A DNA stretch of 64,000 bases from positions 248,001-312,000 of the forward strand of contig NZ_LT906443.1 of assembly GCF_900187135.1 (NCBI RefSeq), read 5' to 3'. Under the pieces are notes generated by a model. That model was not told where the DNA came from. It did not search any database and saw only the letters and a list, made by a program, of their open reading frames with translations. Positions 28,082-37,770 of the stretch are shown here, in pieces; the stretch's first letter is position 1; every line of letters begins with the position of its first letter. This DNA is from Corynebacterium ulcerans. GTDB lineage: Bacteria > Actinomycetota > Actinomycetes > Mycobacteriales > Mycobacteriaceae. Position numbers and translations under genes: made by a program.

Positions 28082-28159
28082 GTGCAAAGCCTAACACCGT
28101 TCTAGATCACAGGAGAAATTAAGAAAGAGGAACTGCTGCGTTCCCGGACCATAAACCAA

Positions 28160-28200
28160 CCCCAGAAGTAGAGATTGCTTTCTCAATTCCACTTCTGGGG
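28160..28200. terminator. Terminator after ripA
   Basis: CCCCAGAAGT / ACTTCTGGGG arms enclose a 21-nt region with an inner GAGA/TCTC stem. It lies 24 bp past the stop of the RipA-like gene. Confidence 0.75.
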
Positions 28201-28224
28201 CGTTTAAAACTGCTGTACACCTAC

Positions 28225-29967
28225 TTAGATCAGGCGCACTGCATATGGGCTCATTCCAGACCACCGCACGGGGGAGATCCTCACTGTAGAACCTGACTGC
28301 GGGGCTTCCAGCATTGTTCCATCACCCAGGTAAATGGCAACGTGGTTTTCCGCGTTAGGACCATAGAAGATCAAGTCGCCTCGTTCCATCTCGGAAGGAC
28401 TGATTTTTGTCCCTTTCTGGTACTGGTAGCCAGAATAGTGAGGGAGCGCGATACCCACACCCGCAAAAGCATAAAGTGTGAGGCCAGAGCAGTCGAAACC
28501 GACCTTATTATAGTCGCCGTAGGAGTCAGCCACTCCGCCATCGCGTATGCCTAATGTGGGGCCGCTTGCATTGCCGCCACCCCAGGCATACTCAGTTCCA
28601 ATATAGGCTTGAGCGCGAGAGATAACAGTCTCAATTTTTGCAGAACGGCTAGCATTTCCAGCCGCTGCCGTCGCTTTTTTGGTGAGCGTGTCTAAGGTCT
28701 CTGGTTGCACAACATCCAGGTCCCGCAGTACGGAATCCCCGTTAGCCGCATCTACGGCCTGCGGAGACTGTACCGTGTTGAGCCCGTTGCCAGTCTGGGA
28801 GTTATTGAGCGAAGCATGATCTGGCATAGCAGCTTGGATAAGTGCCTCAGCTGCCGTCGCGGAGGCCGTGTTCGCATCCCGACGAGTTTGCTGCGCACGC
28901 TCCTGAGCGGCAGCCCGCTGCTCCGCTTCCCTTCTTGCGGCTGCAGCTTCCTCGGCAGCCTGCGCGGCTCGAGCTTCAGCTTCCTTACGAGATTTCTCTT
29001 CAGCAGCTTCCCTTGCAGCCTTCGCAGCAGCTTCCGCGGCGATCCGAGCGGCTTCTTCTTTAGCCCTCTGTGCAGCTTCGGCTTCTTGGCGAGCCTTCTC
29101 TGCCGCAGCAGCTTCTTCTTCCGCCTTTTTACGAGCGGCTTCAGCTTCCTTGTACTCTTTATATTCGTTGCGCTGGTTGTTCAGATGAGAAACATTGCCC
29201 CGCGCAGCATCAAGCTCGCGTTGAGCCTCATCTCGGTGCGCAACAAGCTCAGCACGCTTACGTAGGTTGTCTTCAAGCTTGGCACTGGAATCGTCGATAG
29301 CCTGTTGAGCTGTCGCTTTAGCACTTTCGGCAGCCTTTTCACGCTGCTCCGCAAGATTCCGAGCCTCGCGCAACCGAGATTCCTCGTTCGCCTGCTCAGT
29401 GCGGAGACGATCAAGCTTGTCGACGGCCTCCCGCTGCTTCTCCGCATTGGTACGTAGATATGTTTGCCGGTCCAGCGCGTCCTCAGATGCTGCCTTTCCA
29501 GCAACGCCTGCAACACCGCTAGGGGCCGCCCCCTTACGATACGCACTCCGAGAGATCTCATCTAATACTTTTTGAGCATTAACAATCTCCGACTGAGTCT
29601 CGTCAAGATGAGAACGTGCAACTGAAACACCCTCGCGCGCCTGCTGAGCGGAGCTCTGGGCATCGTGATAGTCCACAAGTGCTTTATTTACAGCTTCTCG
29701 CAGACCACCCATTTCCATTTCCAGGCTAGCGATCTGACTATCAGAACTAGATAAGGAAGCTGCCAGGCCAGAGACTTTGCCTTCTGCCTGACCGACCGCC
29801 CCATTAGCTTCGGCGATCTCTGAGTCAGAAGGGTTTACCGGCTCGGCATATACAGGTGTGATGCTTCCAATACATGCGGCGATAACACCCGACGCAACAA
29901 TAATGCGAGCTTTCCCTAACGCATTAACTCTGGCTGTATAGCCGCGGCGTGAAGCGAAATTGGTCAC
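28225..29967 (-). CDS. ripA: RipA-type NlpC/P60 peptidoglycan endopeptidase
   Basis: Secreted D,L-endopeptidase that cleaves stem peptides, needed for daughter-cell separation. The 580-residue protein has a signal sequence (about 1-40, IIVASGVIAACIGSITPVYA), a long Ala/Glu/Lys/Arg-rich coiled coil (about 45-370), a Gln/Asn-rich linker, and a C-terminal NlpC/P60 domain with catalytic Cys in GFDCSGLTLYAF near residue 490 and His in NHVAIYLGDG. GTG 29967 has AGGAG upstream and is preferred over ATG 30009. The acn-side neighbours match the mycobacterial order acnR-acn-membrane protein-ripA. Confidence 0.93.
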   Translation of the reverse strand: MTNFASRRGYTARVNALGKARIIVASGVIAACIGSITPVYAEPVNPSDSEIAEANGAVGQAEGKVSGLAASLSSSDSQIASLEMEMGGLREAVNKALVDYHDAQSSAQQAREGVSVARSHLDETQSEIVNAQKVLDEISRSAYRKGAAPSGVAGVAGKAASEDALDRQTYLRTNAEKQREAVDKLDRLRTEQANEESRLREARNLAEQREKAAESAKATAQQAIDDSSAKLEDNLRKRAELVAHRDEAQRELDAARGNVSHLNNQRNEYKEYKEAEAARKKAEEEAAAAEKARQEAEAAQRAKEEAARIAAEAAAKAAREAAEEKSRKEAEARAAQAAEEAAAARREAEQRAAAQERAQQTRRDANTASATAAEALIQAAMPDHASLNNSQTGNGLNTVQSPQAVDAANGDSVLRDLDVVQPETLDTLTKKATAAAGNASRSAKIETVISRAQAYIGTEYAWGGGNASGPTLGIRDGGVADSYGDYNKVGFDCSGLTLYAFAGVGIALPHYSGYQYQKGTKISPSEMERGDLIFYGPNAENHVAIYLGDGTMLEAPQSGSTVRISPVRWSGMSPYAVRLI

Positions 29968-30472
29968 GAGTTCTCCTGTCAGTCTCCAAACGCGACGGAA
30001 AAACCGCACACATCTATGTCCCAGCGCAAAACTAGGAGGAAACAGCTTTCTATTTAAACGACTCGCGAACCAACGTTGAGATCGTGACCAGCCTCTTCCT
30101 CCGCGTGCTTCCCCACATGCGTGATTTTGGCTAGGTCAAGTGTCTTGAGTCGACTCGCGAGTCAACAATTGAACCATAAAGCACTTTTTCCACTTTGTCT
30201 TCATCTTTTCCTTTAGCCTAACCCGTACTCTAAAGCCACTTCAGTCACACTTATGCACTTGACCTGCAAACTCTACAATCATGCATTCAATTTGTTATTT
30301 ACATCACAAATTGACCCACTGCTGCGTGTCGGACAGGGAAGACGGGATTTTGAATGCATTCGACCAATTTCCAACTAGTCAAAAGTCAAGCCACTAACCC
30401 TGACAAGATATGGAGACATCCAGGCTAGACCCAAAAATGAACGCGTTATAAAAATCCCCACAAAACATAAAC
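29968..30472. other. Long ripA upstream region with palindromes
   Basis: About 500 bp without a gene. It contains GACTCGCGAGTC (30152-30163), overlapped by GAGTCGACTC (30147-30156), and GAATGCATTC (30351-30360). TTAGCCTAACC at 30213-30223 resembles one half of a DtxR box. The stretch is AT-rich from about 30240. A long untranslated leader or several regulators acting on ripA would fit. Confidence 0.5.
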
Positions 30473-30518
30473 AAGCACCCCTTAAGTCAAGAAAAAGGGC
30501 TTGACTTAAGGGGTGCTT
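30473..30518 (-). terminator. Perfect 19-bp terminator hairpin
   Basis: AAGCACCCCTTAAGTCAAG and its exact complement, 8-nt loop, 22 bp past the stop of the small membrane-protein gene and far upstream of ripA. Confidence 0.85.
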
Positions 30519-30540
30519 ATAGCACATTTACCTCACGGAA

Positions 30541-31005
30541 CTAACCTCGACGACGCTGTGAGATAAATGTTCCAACGATCGCCAGAAAAACAACAGCCAT
30601 GGACGCGAAACCAATAGGGAGTAGCGGAATGGTTTCATGCTCTAAATCCATCGCCAGCCGAGTAACCCCCACTACATAATCTGGCTCGGAAAAAAACTGA
30701 TGCTGCGCCGCTTCCAGTTCTGCCCTACTATGCCCTTTACTTACTATGGCCCCAGTATGGGGAGAGCGCACGGCCACCGTTGAGACTTCACTATCAGCGG
30801 AAAGCCTATTAAGAAGCTCCTGCGCTAGGTCCCTCAGGTCGGCCGGATGCTCAGGGGTCTGATCAACCACCGCGATAGCGAGCCCTCGCCCCTGGGTGGC
30901 GTCGATAAGCTTCTCACGCACTTCAACATTGGGAGTCTGCAAAGCTACGCCACTTGATTTAAGTTCAGCTTCATAGGCATTGACGTCGATCCCCTGCGGC
31001 AGCAT
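30541..31005 (-). CDS. Rv1476-like membrane protein
   Basis: A 154-residue protein with a soluble alpha/beta part (about 1-115) and one C-terminal membrane span (LLPIGFASMAVVFLAIVGTFI) followed by QRRRG, so it is probably tail-anchored with the bulk outside or inside the cell undetermined. GGAGG before ATG 31005 fixes the start; the longer frame to 31296 is not supported. It lies between acn and ripA, the same place as Rv1476 in mycobacteria. The soluble part (RGLAIAVVDQTPEHPADLRDL) resembles a small regulatory domain, but function is unknown. Confidence 0.8.
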   Translation of the reverse strand: MLPQGIDVNAYEAELKSSGVALQTPNVEVREKLIDATQGRGLAIAVVDQTPEHPADLRDLAQELLNRLSADSEVSTVAVRSPHTGAIVSKGHSRAELEAAQHQFFSEPDYVVGVTRLAMDLEHETIPLLPIGFASMAVVFLAIVGTFISQRRRG

Positions 31006-31422
31006 CGCCCCTCCAGTGTTTCCATGATTGTTAGATAGAGCCCTAGGTGTCAAATATAACAAGGAGTCCAGGATAGCTCGGGAGTGAAAGGCACCTAACA
31101 AAATACAGACCCCACCCCTAAAGGAAATTAAACGCCTCTCCTTCTGCCTGCCCCCACCCCTGCTTGTGAATTCGCTCTGAATTAATAAAGCTCGATAACC
31201 GCCACGAGGGGGTGAAAATAACAACACACGGCCTGAAACATTGGCCAACAGAACGCTCGTACTGTTAGAATGTGCGTTAGGCGACGTCATATCCATACAC
31301 CGTTTCGAGGTTCAGGAAACGGGTGACGACGACAATATGATCCGCTGCTGATACCGGCCCAAAGCACTACGCAGCAGCTGTGAACAGAAGAAACTGATCA
31401 CTATTTGGAAGTGGAGCTCACC
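31006..31422. other. Divergent intergenic region, acn promoter side
   Basis: About 417 bp without a gene between the Rv1476-like gene and acn. It carries the AcnR box and -10 of acn near 31250-31271, leaving a roughly 150-nt acn leader. I see no clear second promoter on the minus strand. Confidence 0.5.
31249..31271 (+). promoter_or_regulatory. AcnR operator and acn -10 box
   Basis: CAGAACGCTCGTACTG (31249-31264) matches the published C. glutamicum AcnR motif CAGNACnnnCGTACTG at every defined base. TAGAAT (31266-31271), a -10 hexamer, follows by one base, so bound AcnR would sit between -35 and -10 and block acn transcription. Confidence 0.85.
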
Positions 31423-34230
31423 GTGACTGAAAGCAAGAACTCCTTCAACGCCAAGCAGACGCTTGAGGTTGGCAACAAGTCTTATGATTACTTCGCGCTC
31501 AATGCAGTTGAAGGAATGGAGAATCTGCCTTACTCCCTGAAGGTTCTCGGGGAGAATCTTCTCCGCACAGAAGACGGCGCAAACATCACCGCCGACCACA
31601 TCAACGCCATTGCTAACTGGGATCCCAGCGCTGAGCCAAGCATCGAGATTCAGTTCACCCCCGCGCGTGTTTTGATGCAGGACTTCACCGGCGTTCCCTG
31701 TGTTGTTGACCTAGCAACCATGCGGGAAGCAGTTAAGACCCTGGGCGGCGACCCTGATGATGTCAACCCACTCAACCCTGCCGAGATGGTTATCGACCAC
31801 TCAGTTATCGTTGAGGCTTTCGGCTCTCACGACGCACTGGCTAAAAACGTAGAAATTGAGTACGAACGCAACGCAGAGCGCTACCAGTTCCTACGTTGGG
31901 GTTCCAAGTCCTTCTCCAACTTCCGCGTGGTTCCTCCGGGAACAGGCATTGTTCACCAGGTAAATATCGAAAACCTCGCACGCGTTGTTTTTGACAATGA
32001 AGGCGTGGCCTACCCTGATACCTGCATCGGCACCGATTCACACACCACGATGGAAAACGGCCTCGGCATTCTCGGCTGGGGTGTCGGTGGCATCGAAGCT
32101 GAAGCAGCTATGCTTGGCCAGCCAGTCTCAATGCTCATCCCTCGTGTTGTCGGATTTAAGCTTACTGGTGAAATCCCAACGGGCGTGACCGCAACCGACG
32201 TTGTGCTTACCATCACCGAAATGCTCCGTGAGCACGGTGTGGTTCAAAAGTTCGTTGAATTCTACGGCAACGGCGTTAAGTCCGTTCCGCTTGCTAACCG
32301 CGCAACCATCGGCAACATGTCGCCAGAATTCGGCTCTACCTGTGCAATCTTCCCGATCGACGAAGAAACCGTCAAGTACCTTCGTCTTACCGGACGCCCT
32401 GAAGAGCAGATCGCTCTCGTGGAGGCATACGCCAAGGCTCAAGGCATGTGGCTTGACCAAGACGCACCAGAGGCTCAGTATTCCGAGTACTTAGAGCTAG
32501 ACCTTGGTACGGTTGTTCCTTCGATCGCCGGCCCCAAGCGTCCACAGGACCGCATCCTGCTCACCGAGGCTAAAGAGCAATTCCGTAAAGATCTTCCTGA
32601 TTACTGTTCAGCAGAACCTGCTGATGAGTCTCTACCCGCAAAGCGCATGGACGCCGAGGGCGCAGTACAAGAAGACGGTGACTCCAACGTTAACTACAAC
32701 GCTTCCCGTTCAGGCAACGGCGAGTCTGCTGCTGCAGGCGCGGCCGGCCGTCAGTCCAACCCTGTAGTGGTGACATCTCCAAACGGCGGCGAGTACACGC
32801 TCGATCATGGCATGGTTGCTATCGCTTCCATTACATCCTGCACTAACACTTCTAACCCATCCGTCATGATTGGTGCGGGTCTGATCGCGCGTAAGGCTGC
32901 AGAAAAGGGACTCAAAGCTAAGCCATGGGTCAAGACCATTTGTGCGCCTGGTTCCCAGGTAGTCGACGGCTACTACCGCCGCGCCGATCTCTGGAAAGAT
33001 CTTGAAGCTCTGGGCTTCTACCTCTCCGGCTTTGGTTGCACCACGTGTATCGGCAACTCTGGCCCGCTTCCAGAAGAGATTTCCACCGCGATCAACGAGC
33101 ACGACTTGACCGCAACCGCTGTCCTGTCCGGTAACCGCAACTTCGAAGGCCGTATCTCCCCCGATGTTAAGATGAATTATCTGGCATCCCCGATCATGGT
33201 CATCGCTTATGCTATCGCGGGAACAATGGACTTTGACTTTGAGACTCAAGCGCTCGGCAAAGACCAGGACGGAAATGATGTCTTCCTCAAGGACATTTGG
33301 CCCTCTACTGAAGAGATCGAGTCCACCATCGAGTCTGCCATCTCTCGTGAGCTCTATGAAGCTGACTACGCCGATGTGTTCAAGGGTGACGAACAATGGC
33401 AGAACCTCCCCACCCCAGAAGGCAAGACTTTTGAGTGGGACGAGTCCTCTACCTACATCCGCAAGGCGCCTTACTTTGACGGCATGACGCTGGAGACCTC
33501 CCCTGTCACCGATATCAAGGGTGCCCGCGTCCTAGCCAAGCTAGGCGACTCGGTAACCACCGACCACATCTCCCCTGCGTCGTCCATCAAACCAGGAACT
33601 CCTGCTGCGCAATATCTGGACGCCAATGGCGTATCGCGCAATGACTACAACTCTTTGGGATCTCGCCGTGGTAACCACGAAGTCATGATGCGAGGCACTT
33701 TTGCCAACATCCGTCTACAGAACCAGCTGGTAGACGTCGCAGGCGGTTATACGCGCGACTTCACACAAGAGGGTGCACCTCAGGCCTTTATTTTCGACGC
33801 ATGCGAAAACTACAAGGCTGCTGGCGTTCCGCTAGTTGTTCTAGGCGGAAAGGAGTACGGTACCGGTTCCTCGCGTGACTGGGCCGCAAAGGGTACCAAC
33901 CTCCTCGGAGTCAAAGCTGTTATCACCGAGTCCTTCGAGCGTATTCACCGCTCTAACCTCATTGGTATGGGCGTGATTCCACTGCAGTTCCCTGAAGGCG
34001 AGTCGCATGCAAGCCTCGGCTTAGATGGCACTGAGGTCTTTGACATCGAAGGCATCGAAGAGCTGAACAACGGAGTTACTCCAAAAACCGTTCATGTAAC
34101 GGCTACAAAGGATTCCGGCGATAAGGTTGAATTCGATGCAGTTGTTCGTATCGATACACCAGGTGAGGCAGATTACTACCGTAACGGCGGTATCCTGCAA
34201 TTCGTGCTCCGCCAGATGATTAAGGGCTAA
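31423..34230 (+). CDS. acn: Aconitate hydratase
   Basis: TCA-cycle [4Fe-4S] enzyme isomerising citrate to isocitrate. The 935-residue protein is AcnA-type: [39 protein letters not shown], and the cluster ligands in [12 protein letters not shown] and [11 protein letters not shown], with the swivel domain [16 protein letters not shown] near the C-terminus. A Gly/Ala/Asn-rich insert (about residues 400-440) is typical of this genus. I use GTG 31423, preceded by GGAG, over TTG 31405. Controlled by AcnR through the box upstream; the cluster is presumably built by the Suf system in this window. Confidence 0.96.
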   Translation: MTESKNSFNAKQTLEVGNKSYDYFALNAVEGMENLPYSLKVLGENLLRTEDGANITADHINAIANWDPSAEPSIEIQFTPARVLMQDFTGVPCVVDLATMREAVKTLGGDPDDVNPLNPAEMVIDHSVIVEAFGSHDALAKNVEIEYERNAERYQFLRWGSKSFSNFRVVPPGTGIVHQVNIENLARVVFDNEGVAYPDTCIGTDSHTTMENGLGILGWGVGGIEAEAAMLGQPVSMLIPRVVGFKLTGEIPTGVTATDVVLTITEMLREHGVVQKFVEFYGNGVKSVPLANRATIGNMSPEFGSTCAIFPIDEETVKYLRLTGRPEEQIALVEAYAKAQGMWLDQDAPEAQYSEYLELDLGTVVPSIAGPKRPQDRILLTEAKEQFRKDLPDYCSAEPADESLPAKRMDAEGAVQEDGDSNVNYNASRSGNGESAAAGAAGRQSNPVVVTSPNGGEYTLDHGMVAIASITSCTNTSNPSVMIGAGLIARKAAEKGLKAKPWVKTICAPGSQVVDGYYRRADLWKDLEALGFYLSGFGCTTCIGNSGPLPEEISTAINEHDLTATAVLSGNRNFEGRISPDVKMNYLASPIMVIAYAIAGTMDFDFETQALGKDQDGNDVFLKDIWPSTEEIESTIESAISRELYEADYADVFKGDEQWQNLPTPEGKTFEWDESSTYIRKAPYFDGMTLETSPVTDIKGARVLAKLGDSVTTDHISPASSIKPGTPAAQYLDANGVSRNDYNSLGSRRGNHEVMMRGTFANIRLQNQLVDVAGGYTRDFTQEGAPQAFIFDACENYKAAGVPLVVLGGKEYGTGSSRDWAAKGTNLLGVKAVITESFERIHRSNLIGMGVIPLQFPEGESHASLGLDGTEVFDIEGIEELNNGVTPKTVHVTATKDSGDKVEFDAVVRIDTPGEADYYRNGGILQFVLRQMIKG

Positions 34231-34262
34231 TGTGCAGCTTTAATCATTTAGGATCATGAACT

Positions 34263-34297
34263 TCGAGGACTCCACTCTCCTTGAGTGGAGTCCTCGA
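34263..34297 (+). terminator. Hairpin between acn and acnR
   Basis: Perfect 15-bp inverted repeat TCGAGGACTCCACTC / GAGTGGAGTCCTCGA, 5-nt loop, then TTCTTTAG. It looks like a terminator 30 bases before acnR. Confidence 0.8.
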
Positions 34298-34326
34298 TTC
34301 TTTAGACCAGAAGGAAGGGGTCCTTC

Positions 34327-34905
34327 GTGCCCGTTGTAAGTAGCACCGAACTGACGTTGCGTCGCCAAGAGATCCTAGAAGGGGCTCGCAGGTGTTTCGC
34401 TGAGCACGGCTACGAGGGAGCGACCGTACGTCGTCTGGAAGAGACTATAGGAAAGTCTCGTGGCGCAATTTTTCATCATTTCAGCGACAAAGAAAATCTT
34501 TTTCTGGCGTTGGCACGGGAAGACGCCGCACGGATGGCGGAAGTTGTTGCGGAAAACGGCTTGGTTGAAGTCATGCGAGATATGCTTGATCATCCGGAGC
34601 GACACGATTGGCTGGCCACGCGGCTAGAGATCACCAAAATGCTCCGCACGGATCCAGCTTTCAGAGCTCGGTGGCAAGAGCATCAACGAGTATTAGACGA
34701 AGCGGTAGTAACTCGCCTTGAGCGAAATGCGCATTTAGGAAGAATGCGTGACGACGTCCCCATACAGGTGCTTCATACCTACCTGGAAACAGTGATGGAT
34801 GGCTTTATTTCCCGCCTAGCTTCCGGTACAGCGACAGAGGATCTTGATCAAGTCCTCGACCTTGTAGAAGAAACTGTGCGTTCTCACTCAAAGCCTACGT
34901 CGTAG
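34327..34905 (+). CDS. acnR: TetR-family repressor of aconitase, AcnR
   Basis: A 192-residue TetR-type regulator with the N-terminal HTH in RRCFAEHGYEGATVRRLEET and the following GKSRGAIFHHFSDKENLF. It represses acn in C. glutamicum by binding the box found upstream of acn here. GTG 34327 is preceded by AGGAAGGGG. It follows acn by 96 bp across a terminator-like hairpin. Confidence 0.93.
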   Translation: MPVVSSTELTLRRQEILEGARRCFAEHGYEGATVRRLEETIGKSRGAIFHHFSDKENLFLALAREDAARMAEVVAENGLVEVMRDMLDHPERHDWLATRLEITKMLRTDPAFRARWQEHQRVLDEAVVTRLERNAHLGRMRDDVPIQVLHTYLETVMDGFISRLASGTATEDLDQVLDLVEETVRSHSKPTS

Positions 34906-34950
34906 GGCCCCGTGCCAGACAAACCGCATCATCACGGCACAGCATTCTGT

Positions 34951-34976
34951 AACTCTAGACCAAGTAGTCTAGAGTT
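34951..34976. promoter_or_regulatory. McbR-type operator over the amidotransferase promoter
   Basis: Perfect 10-bp inverted repeat AACTCTAGAC - 6 nt - GTCTAGAGTT. Its core TAGAC-CAAGTA-GTCTA is an exact match to the published McbR motif TAGAC-N6-GTCTA. The right arm contains TAGAGT (34970-34975), a -10 hexamer seven bases before ATG 34983, so binding would shut off the downstream gene. Confidence 0.85.
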
Positions 34977-34982
34977 ACTTCT

Positions 34983-35702
34983 ATGGTCTCCGTTCTTTTA
35001 GTCTCTCCACGATCTGGCGAATCAGTTGCGCACGCTGAATATAACGATGTCCTTCGCGCCACGGGCCTTTCTCCCGAACAGCTCACGCAGCGAATGTTGG
35101 ATACCGCCGAAGCAACCGTGGGGTCTTTGGAAGGATTTGACGGAGTAATCGTCGGTGGTAGTCCGCTCAACGTTACCAACGATTCCTATGACCAATGGCA
35201 GCTTCAGGTTCATTCAGAGCTACAGAAGCTTATCGACGCTCCCCTCCCAGTGTTTTTTATTTGTTACGGTACGGCGCTTGCTATATCCCTGACAGGTGGA
35301 ACCGTCGAGCGTTCGCATCCTGAAGCATCTGGTCCTACGATCGTTCAGCTCACTGTTGAGGGGAAACAAGATAGAATCACCCGCGACCTTCCCGCAGAGT
35401 TTAGCTCGCTCACCGGACACACAGAAAGTGCTGAGAGCCTCGGACACGGGGTTACGTTATTAGCTACGGGACCCACTTGTCCGATCCAGATGGTTCGAAT
35501 CAACAGCTCCACATGGGCGTGCCAGTTTCATGCAGAAATGGATGCTGCTGCGATGAAAACGCGTATGGATTTCTATTTTGACTATGGGTATTTCACCCCC
35601 GAAGATTACGATTCCATCGTTGCGATGCTCCCCTATATTGACACGACGCATTCCAACAAAGTGCTACAAAATTTTGTTGAGGTCTGCCGGAACAACCGCT
35701 AA
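34983..35702 (+). CDS. Class I glutamine amidotransferase-like protein
   Basis: A 239-residue protein of the GMP-synthase-like GATase-1 group. The nucleophile elbow is FFICYGTALAI (about residue 99), and the His/Glu pair is in CQFHAEMD (about residue 182), where classical enzymes have FHPE. No synthetase domain is attached, so the acceptor is unknown. The McbR-type operator over its promoter ties it to sulfur amino-acid metabolism; a homologue next to acn-acnR is in the McbR regulon of C. glutamicum. ATG 34983 is probably leaderless. Confidence 0.9.
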   Translation: MVSVLLVSPRSGESVAHAEYNDVLRATGLSPEQLTQRMLDTAEATVGSLEGFDGVIVGGSPLNVTNDSYDQWQLQVHSELQKLIDAPLPVFFICYGTALAISLTGGTVERSHPEASGPTIVQLTVEGKQDRITRDLPAEFSSLTGHTESAESLGHGVTLLATGPTCPIQMVRINSSTWACQFHAEMDAAAMKTRMDFYFDYGYFTPEDYDSIVAMLPYIDTTHSNKVLQNFVEVCRNNR

Positions 35703-35742
35703 GTAACTCTCCCCCGAAAGATCCGCTCATTCGACCTCCCGC

Positions 35743-35748
35743 TAAGAT
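35743..35748 (+). promoter_or_regulatory. Probable -10 of leaderless ACT gene
   Basis: TAAGAT six bases before ATG 35755. Confidence 0.35.
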
Positions 35749-35754
35749 AGCGTC

Positions 35755-36024
35755 ATGTTCGCCATTATTTCCGTCACCGGTGCAGACCACACTGGAATCA
35801 TTGCTGCAGTCGCTACCAAATGCGCAGAGCTTGAAATCAATATTAATAATGTGTCGCAGACAATCATGGATGGCTATTTCACCATGATTCTTCACGTCTC
35901 CTTTGATGATTCTGCGACAGACATCGCCACGATTCAAGAGCACATGGCAGGAGTGGAAAAGGATCAAAATCTGGTCATCCGGATTCAGTCCCAAGCCATT
36001 TTCGATGCTATGAACACAATCTAG
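35755..36024 (+). CDS. ACT-domain protein (UPF0237 family)
   Basis: An 89-residue protein consisting of one ACT domain: the betaalpha start FAIISVTGADHTGIIAAVAT followed by INNVSQTIMDGYFTMILHV. Stand-alone ACT domains bind amino acids or regulate enzymes. It is followed 21 bp later by the PFL-like gene; the pair is commonly adjacent in bacteria, and the ACT protein is thought to regulate its partner. No DNA-binding part is present. Confidence 0.93.
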   Translation: MFAIISVTGADHTGIIAAVATKCAELEININNVSQTIMDGYFTMILHVSFDDSATDIATIQEHMAGVEKDQNLVIRIQSQAIFDAMNTI

Positions 36025-36045
36025 CTCCTGAGGAACTTCAGACAC

Positions 36046-37410
36046 ATGACTACGCTTCATTCAAGCAGCAATATCTTGGAAACAATCGAGATGATTGAAA
36101 AATATCGTCTTGATATTCGCACCGTAACTATGGGCATCAGCCTTCTAGATTGTGTCCGGGGAACAATGGAGGATACGTGCGATGCGATTTATAACAAGAT
36201 CACGACCGTAGCTAAAGATCTGGTATCCGAGTGTGAAGGCATTGAACGCGAACTCGGAATCCCCATCGTCAACAAACGCATTTCCGTGACACCTGTGGCC
36301 CTCATTGCTGCAGCTGTCGATGGCAGCCCTGTAGAAATTGCGAAGGCTCTCGATCGAGCCGCAAAGGCAGTAGGAGTCAACTTTATTGGCGGCTACTCCG
36401 CATTAGTCGAAAAGGGCATGACCTCAGGGGATAAGAAGCTTATTGACTCCATCCCTGAGGCACTAACTGTTACGGATGTTGTTTGTTCTTCCGTTAACAT
36501 TGGTTCTTCCCGCGCCGGCATCAACATGGATGCGGTAAGGGAAATGGGCAGGGTCATTAAAGAAGCAGCAGAACTGACTAAGGATAACAGTGCAATTGCT
36601 TGCGCTAAATTGGTCGTTTTTGCTAATGCTGTGGGCGATAACCCCTTTATGGCCGGAGCTTTCCATGGTGTGGAAGAACCCGACTGCGTGGTAAGCGTCG
36701 GTGTGTCCGGACCTGGTGTTGTGGATAGGGCGCTTGGTTCTCTTGATGGAGCTAGCCTAGATCAGGTCGCAGAAGCCATTAAAAAGGCTGCTTTTAAAAT
36801 CACCCGCGCAGGACAATTAGTGGGAAATATGGCATCCGAACGCTTGGGGGTTCCTTTTGGCATCGTGGATCTCTCACTAGCACCAACCGCGGAACTAGGC
36901 GATTCTGTTGCACACATTATGGAGCACATGGGGCTTAATCAAGTAGGAACTCATGGAACAACCGCGGCTCTTGCATTGCTTAATGACGCAGTGAAAAAGG
37001 GCGGCATGATGGCCTGCTCCCGCGTGGGAGGCCTCTCCGGCTCTTTCATCCCTGTTTCAGAAGACAAGGGAATGATCGACGCAGTACGTGCTGGAAACAT
37101 TTCCGTGGATAAACTCGAAGCAATGACAGCAATCTGTTCGGTGGGCCTAGACATGATTGCTATTCCTGGAGCTACCTCGGCAGAGCTGATTTCTGGCATG
37201 ATCGCCGACGAAGCTGCAATCGGCGTCATGAACCATAAGACCACAGCCGTCCGCGTAATCCCTGTTCCTGGTACTCACCCTGGCGATGAGGTTAACTTTG
37301 GCGGCCTCCTGGGATACGCCCCCGTTATCCCCGTATCCACCGTTGATAATTCTGCCTTTATCCAGCGCGGTGGTTTCATCCCCGCTCCGGTACATGGTTT
37401 TAGGAACTAA
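36046..37410 (+). CDS. PFL-family protein (UPF0210)
   Basis: A 454-residue soluble protein of the DUF711/UPF0210 family, structurally related to the pyruvate formate-lyase barrel. Typical segments are [15 protein letters not shown] at the start, [38 protein letters not shown] and [17 protein letters not shown]. Function is not established; the partner ACT protein and the Gly-rich core suggest a metabolic enzyme. Ends just before a bidirectional terminator. Confidence 0.93.
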   Translation: MTTLHSSSNILETIEMIEKYRLDIRTVTMGISLLDCVRGTMEDTCDAIYNKITTVAKDLVSECEGIERELGIPIVNKRISVTPVALIAAAVDGSPVEIAKALDRAAKAVGVNFIGGYSALVEKGMTSGDKKLIDSIPEALTVTDVVCSSVNIGSSRAGINMDAVREMGRVIKEAAELTKDNSAIACAKLVVFANAVGDNPFMAGAFHGVEEPDCVVSVGVSGPGVVDRALGSLDGASLDQVAEAIKKAAFKITRAGQLVGNMASERLGVPFGIVDLSLAPTAELGDSVAHIMEHMGLNQVGTHGTTAALALLNDAVKKGGMMACSRVGGLSGSFIPVSEDKGMIDAVRAGNISVDKLEAMTAICSVGLDMIAIPGATSAELISGMIADEAAIGVMNHKTTAVRVIPVPGTHPGDEVNFGGLLGYAPVIPVSTVDNSAFIQRGGFIPAPVHGFRN

Positions 37411-37429
37411 TCTTTTCTTCCAGCTTTAT

Positions 37430-37471
37430 AGTGTGCTGAGCAGTTATTGATGGATAACTGCTCAGCACACT
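37430..37471. terminator. Bidirectional terminator
   Basis: Perfect 18-bp arms (AGTGTGCTGAGCAGTTAT and complement) with a 6-nt loop, followed by ACTTTTTTA. It overlaps the stop codon of the convergent membrane-protein gene by two bases. Confidence 0.85.
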
Positions 37472-37679
37472 ACTTTTTTATTCCGAAAGCCAAAAAAGCT
37501 GGTGCGCCCAGTCCTCCTATAAACGTAACTGGTAGCCACAGCCACTTAGATCCAATTATTTTTTGAGATGGAAGATGATAGAGAAAATGCCATGCAGCAG
37601 CCTTGCCTATCACGTCCGCAACTAAGACAGAAATAACGATTTTTCGTTCAGTAGAGTTTAGAGTGAACCACTTTTTCAT
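37470..37679 (-). CDS. Small two-span membrane protein
   Basis: A 69-residue protein with two hydrophobic segments (about 13-32 and 44-66) flanked by basic residues, beginning MKKWFTLNSTERKIVIS. The organisation resembles small PLDc_N-like membrane proteins, but no catalytic part follows; family assignment is unsure. It converges with the PFL-family gene and overlaps its terminator. The region from here to 41.7 kb looks accessory compared with its housekeeping flanks. Confidence 0.65.
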   Translation of the reverse strand: MKKWFTLNSTERKIVISVLVADVIGKAAAWHFLYHLPSQKIIGSKWLWLPVTFIGGLGAPAFLAFGIKK

Positions 37680-37770
37680 TTTTCTTTCCGTTCCATCGTG
37701 GCTATTGCTGACTAAGAAACATCCTGTTGTATTTGATACTACGGGGTTTCTTTAGCTACCAACAGAGATT

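Noticed and set aside
30213..30223. DtxR box upstream of ripA
   Set aside because: TTAGCCTAACC matches one half of the consensus, but the flanks agree poorly (about 13 of 19 positions), so it is listed only as a resemblance.
29968..30240. c-di-AMP (ydaO-type) riboswitch before the NlpC/P60 gene
   Set aside because: Such riboswitches precede cell-wall hydrolases in some Actinobacteria, but none of the conserved elements was found on the minus strand here.
30541..31296. Longer version of the Rv1476-like protein
   Set aside because: The extra 97 residues are basic and low quality, and a strong GGAGG precedes the internal ATG at 31005.
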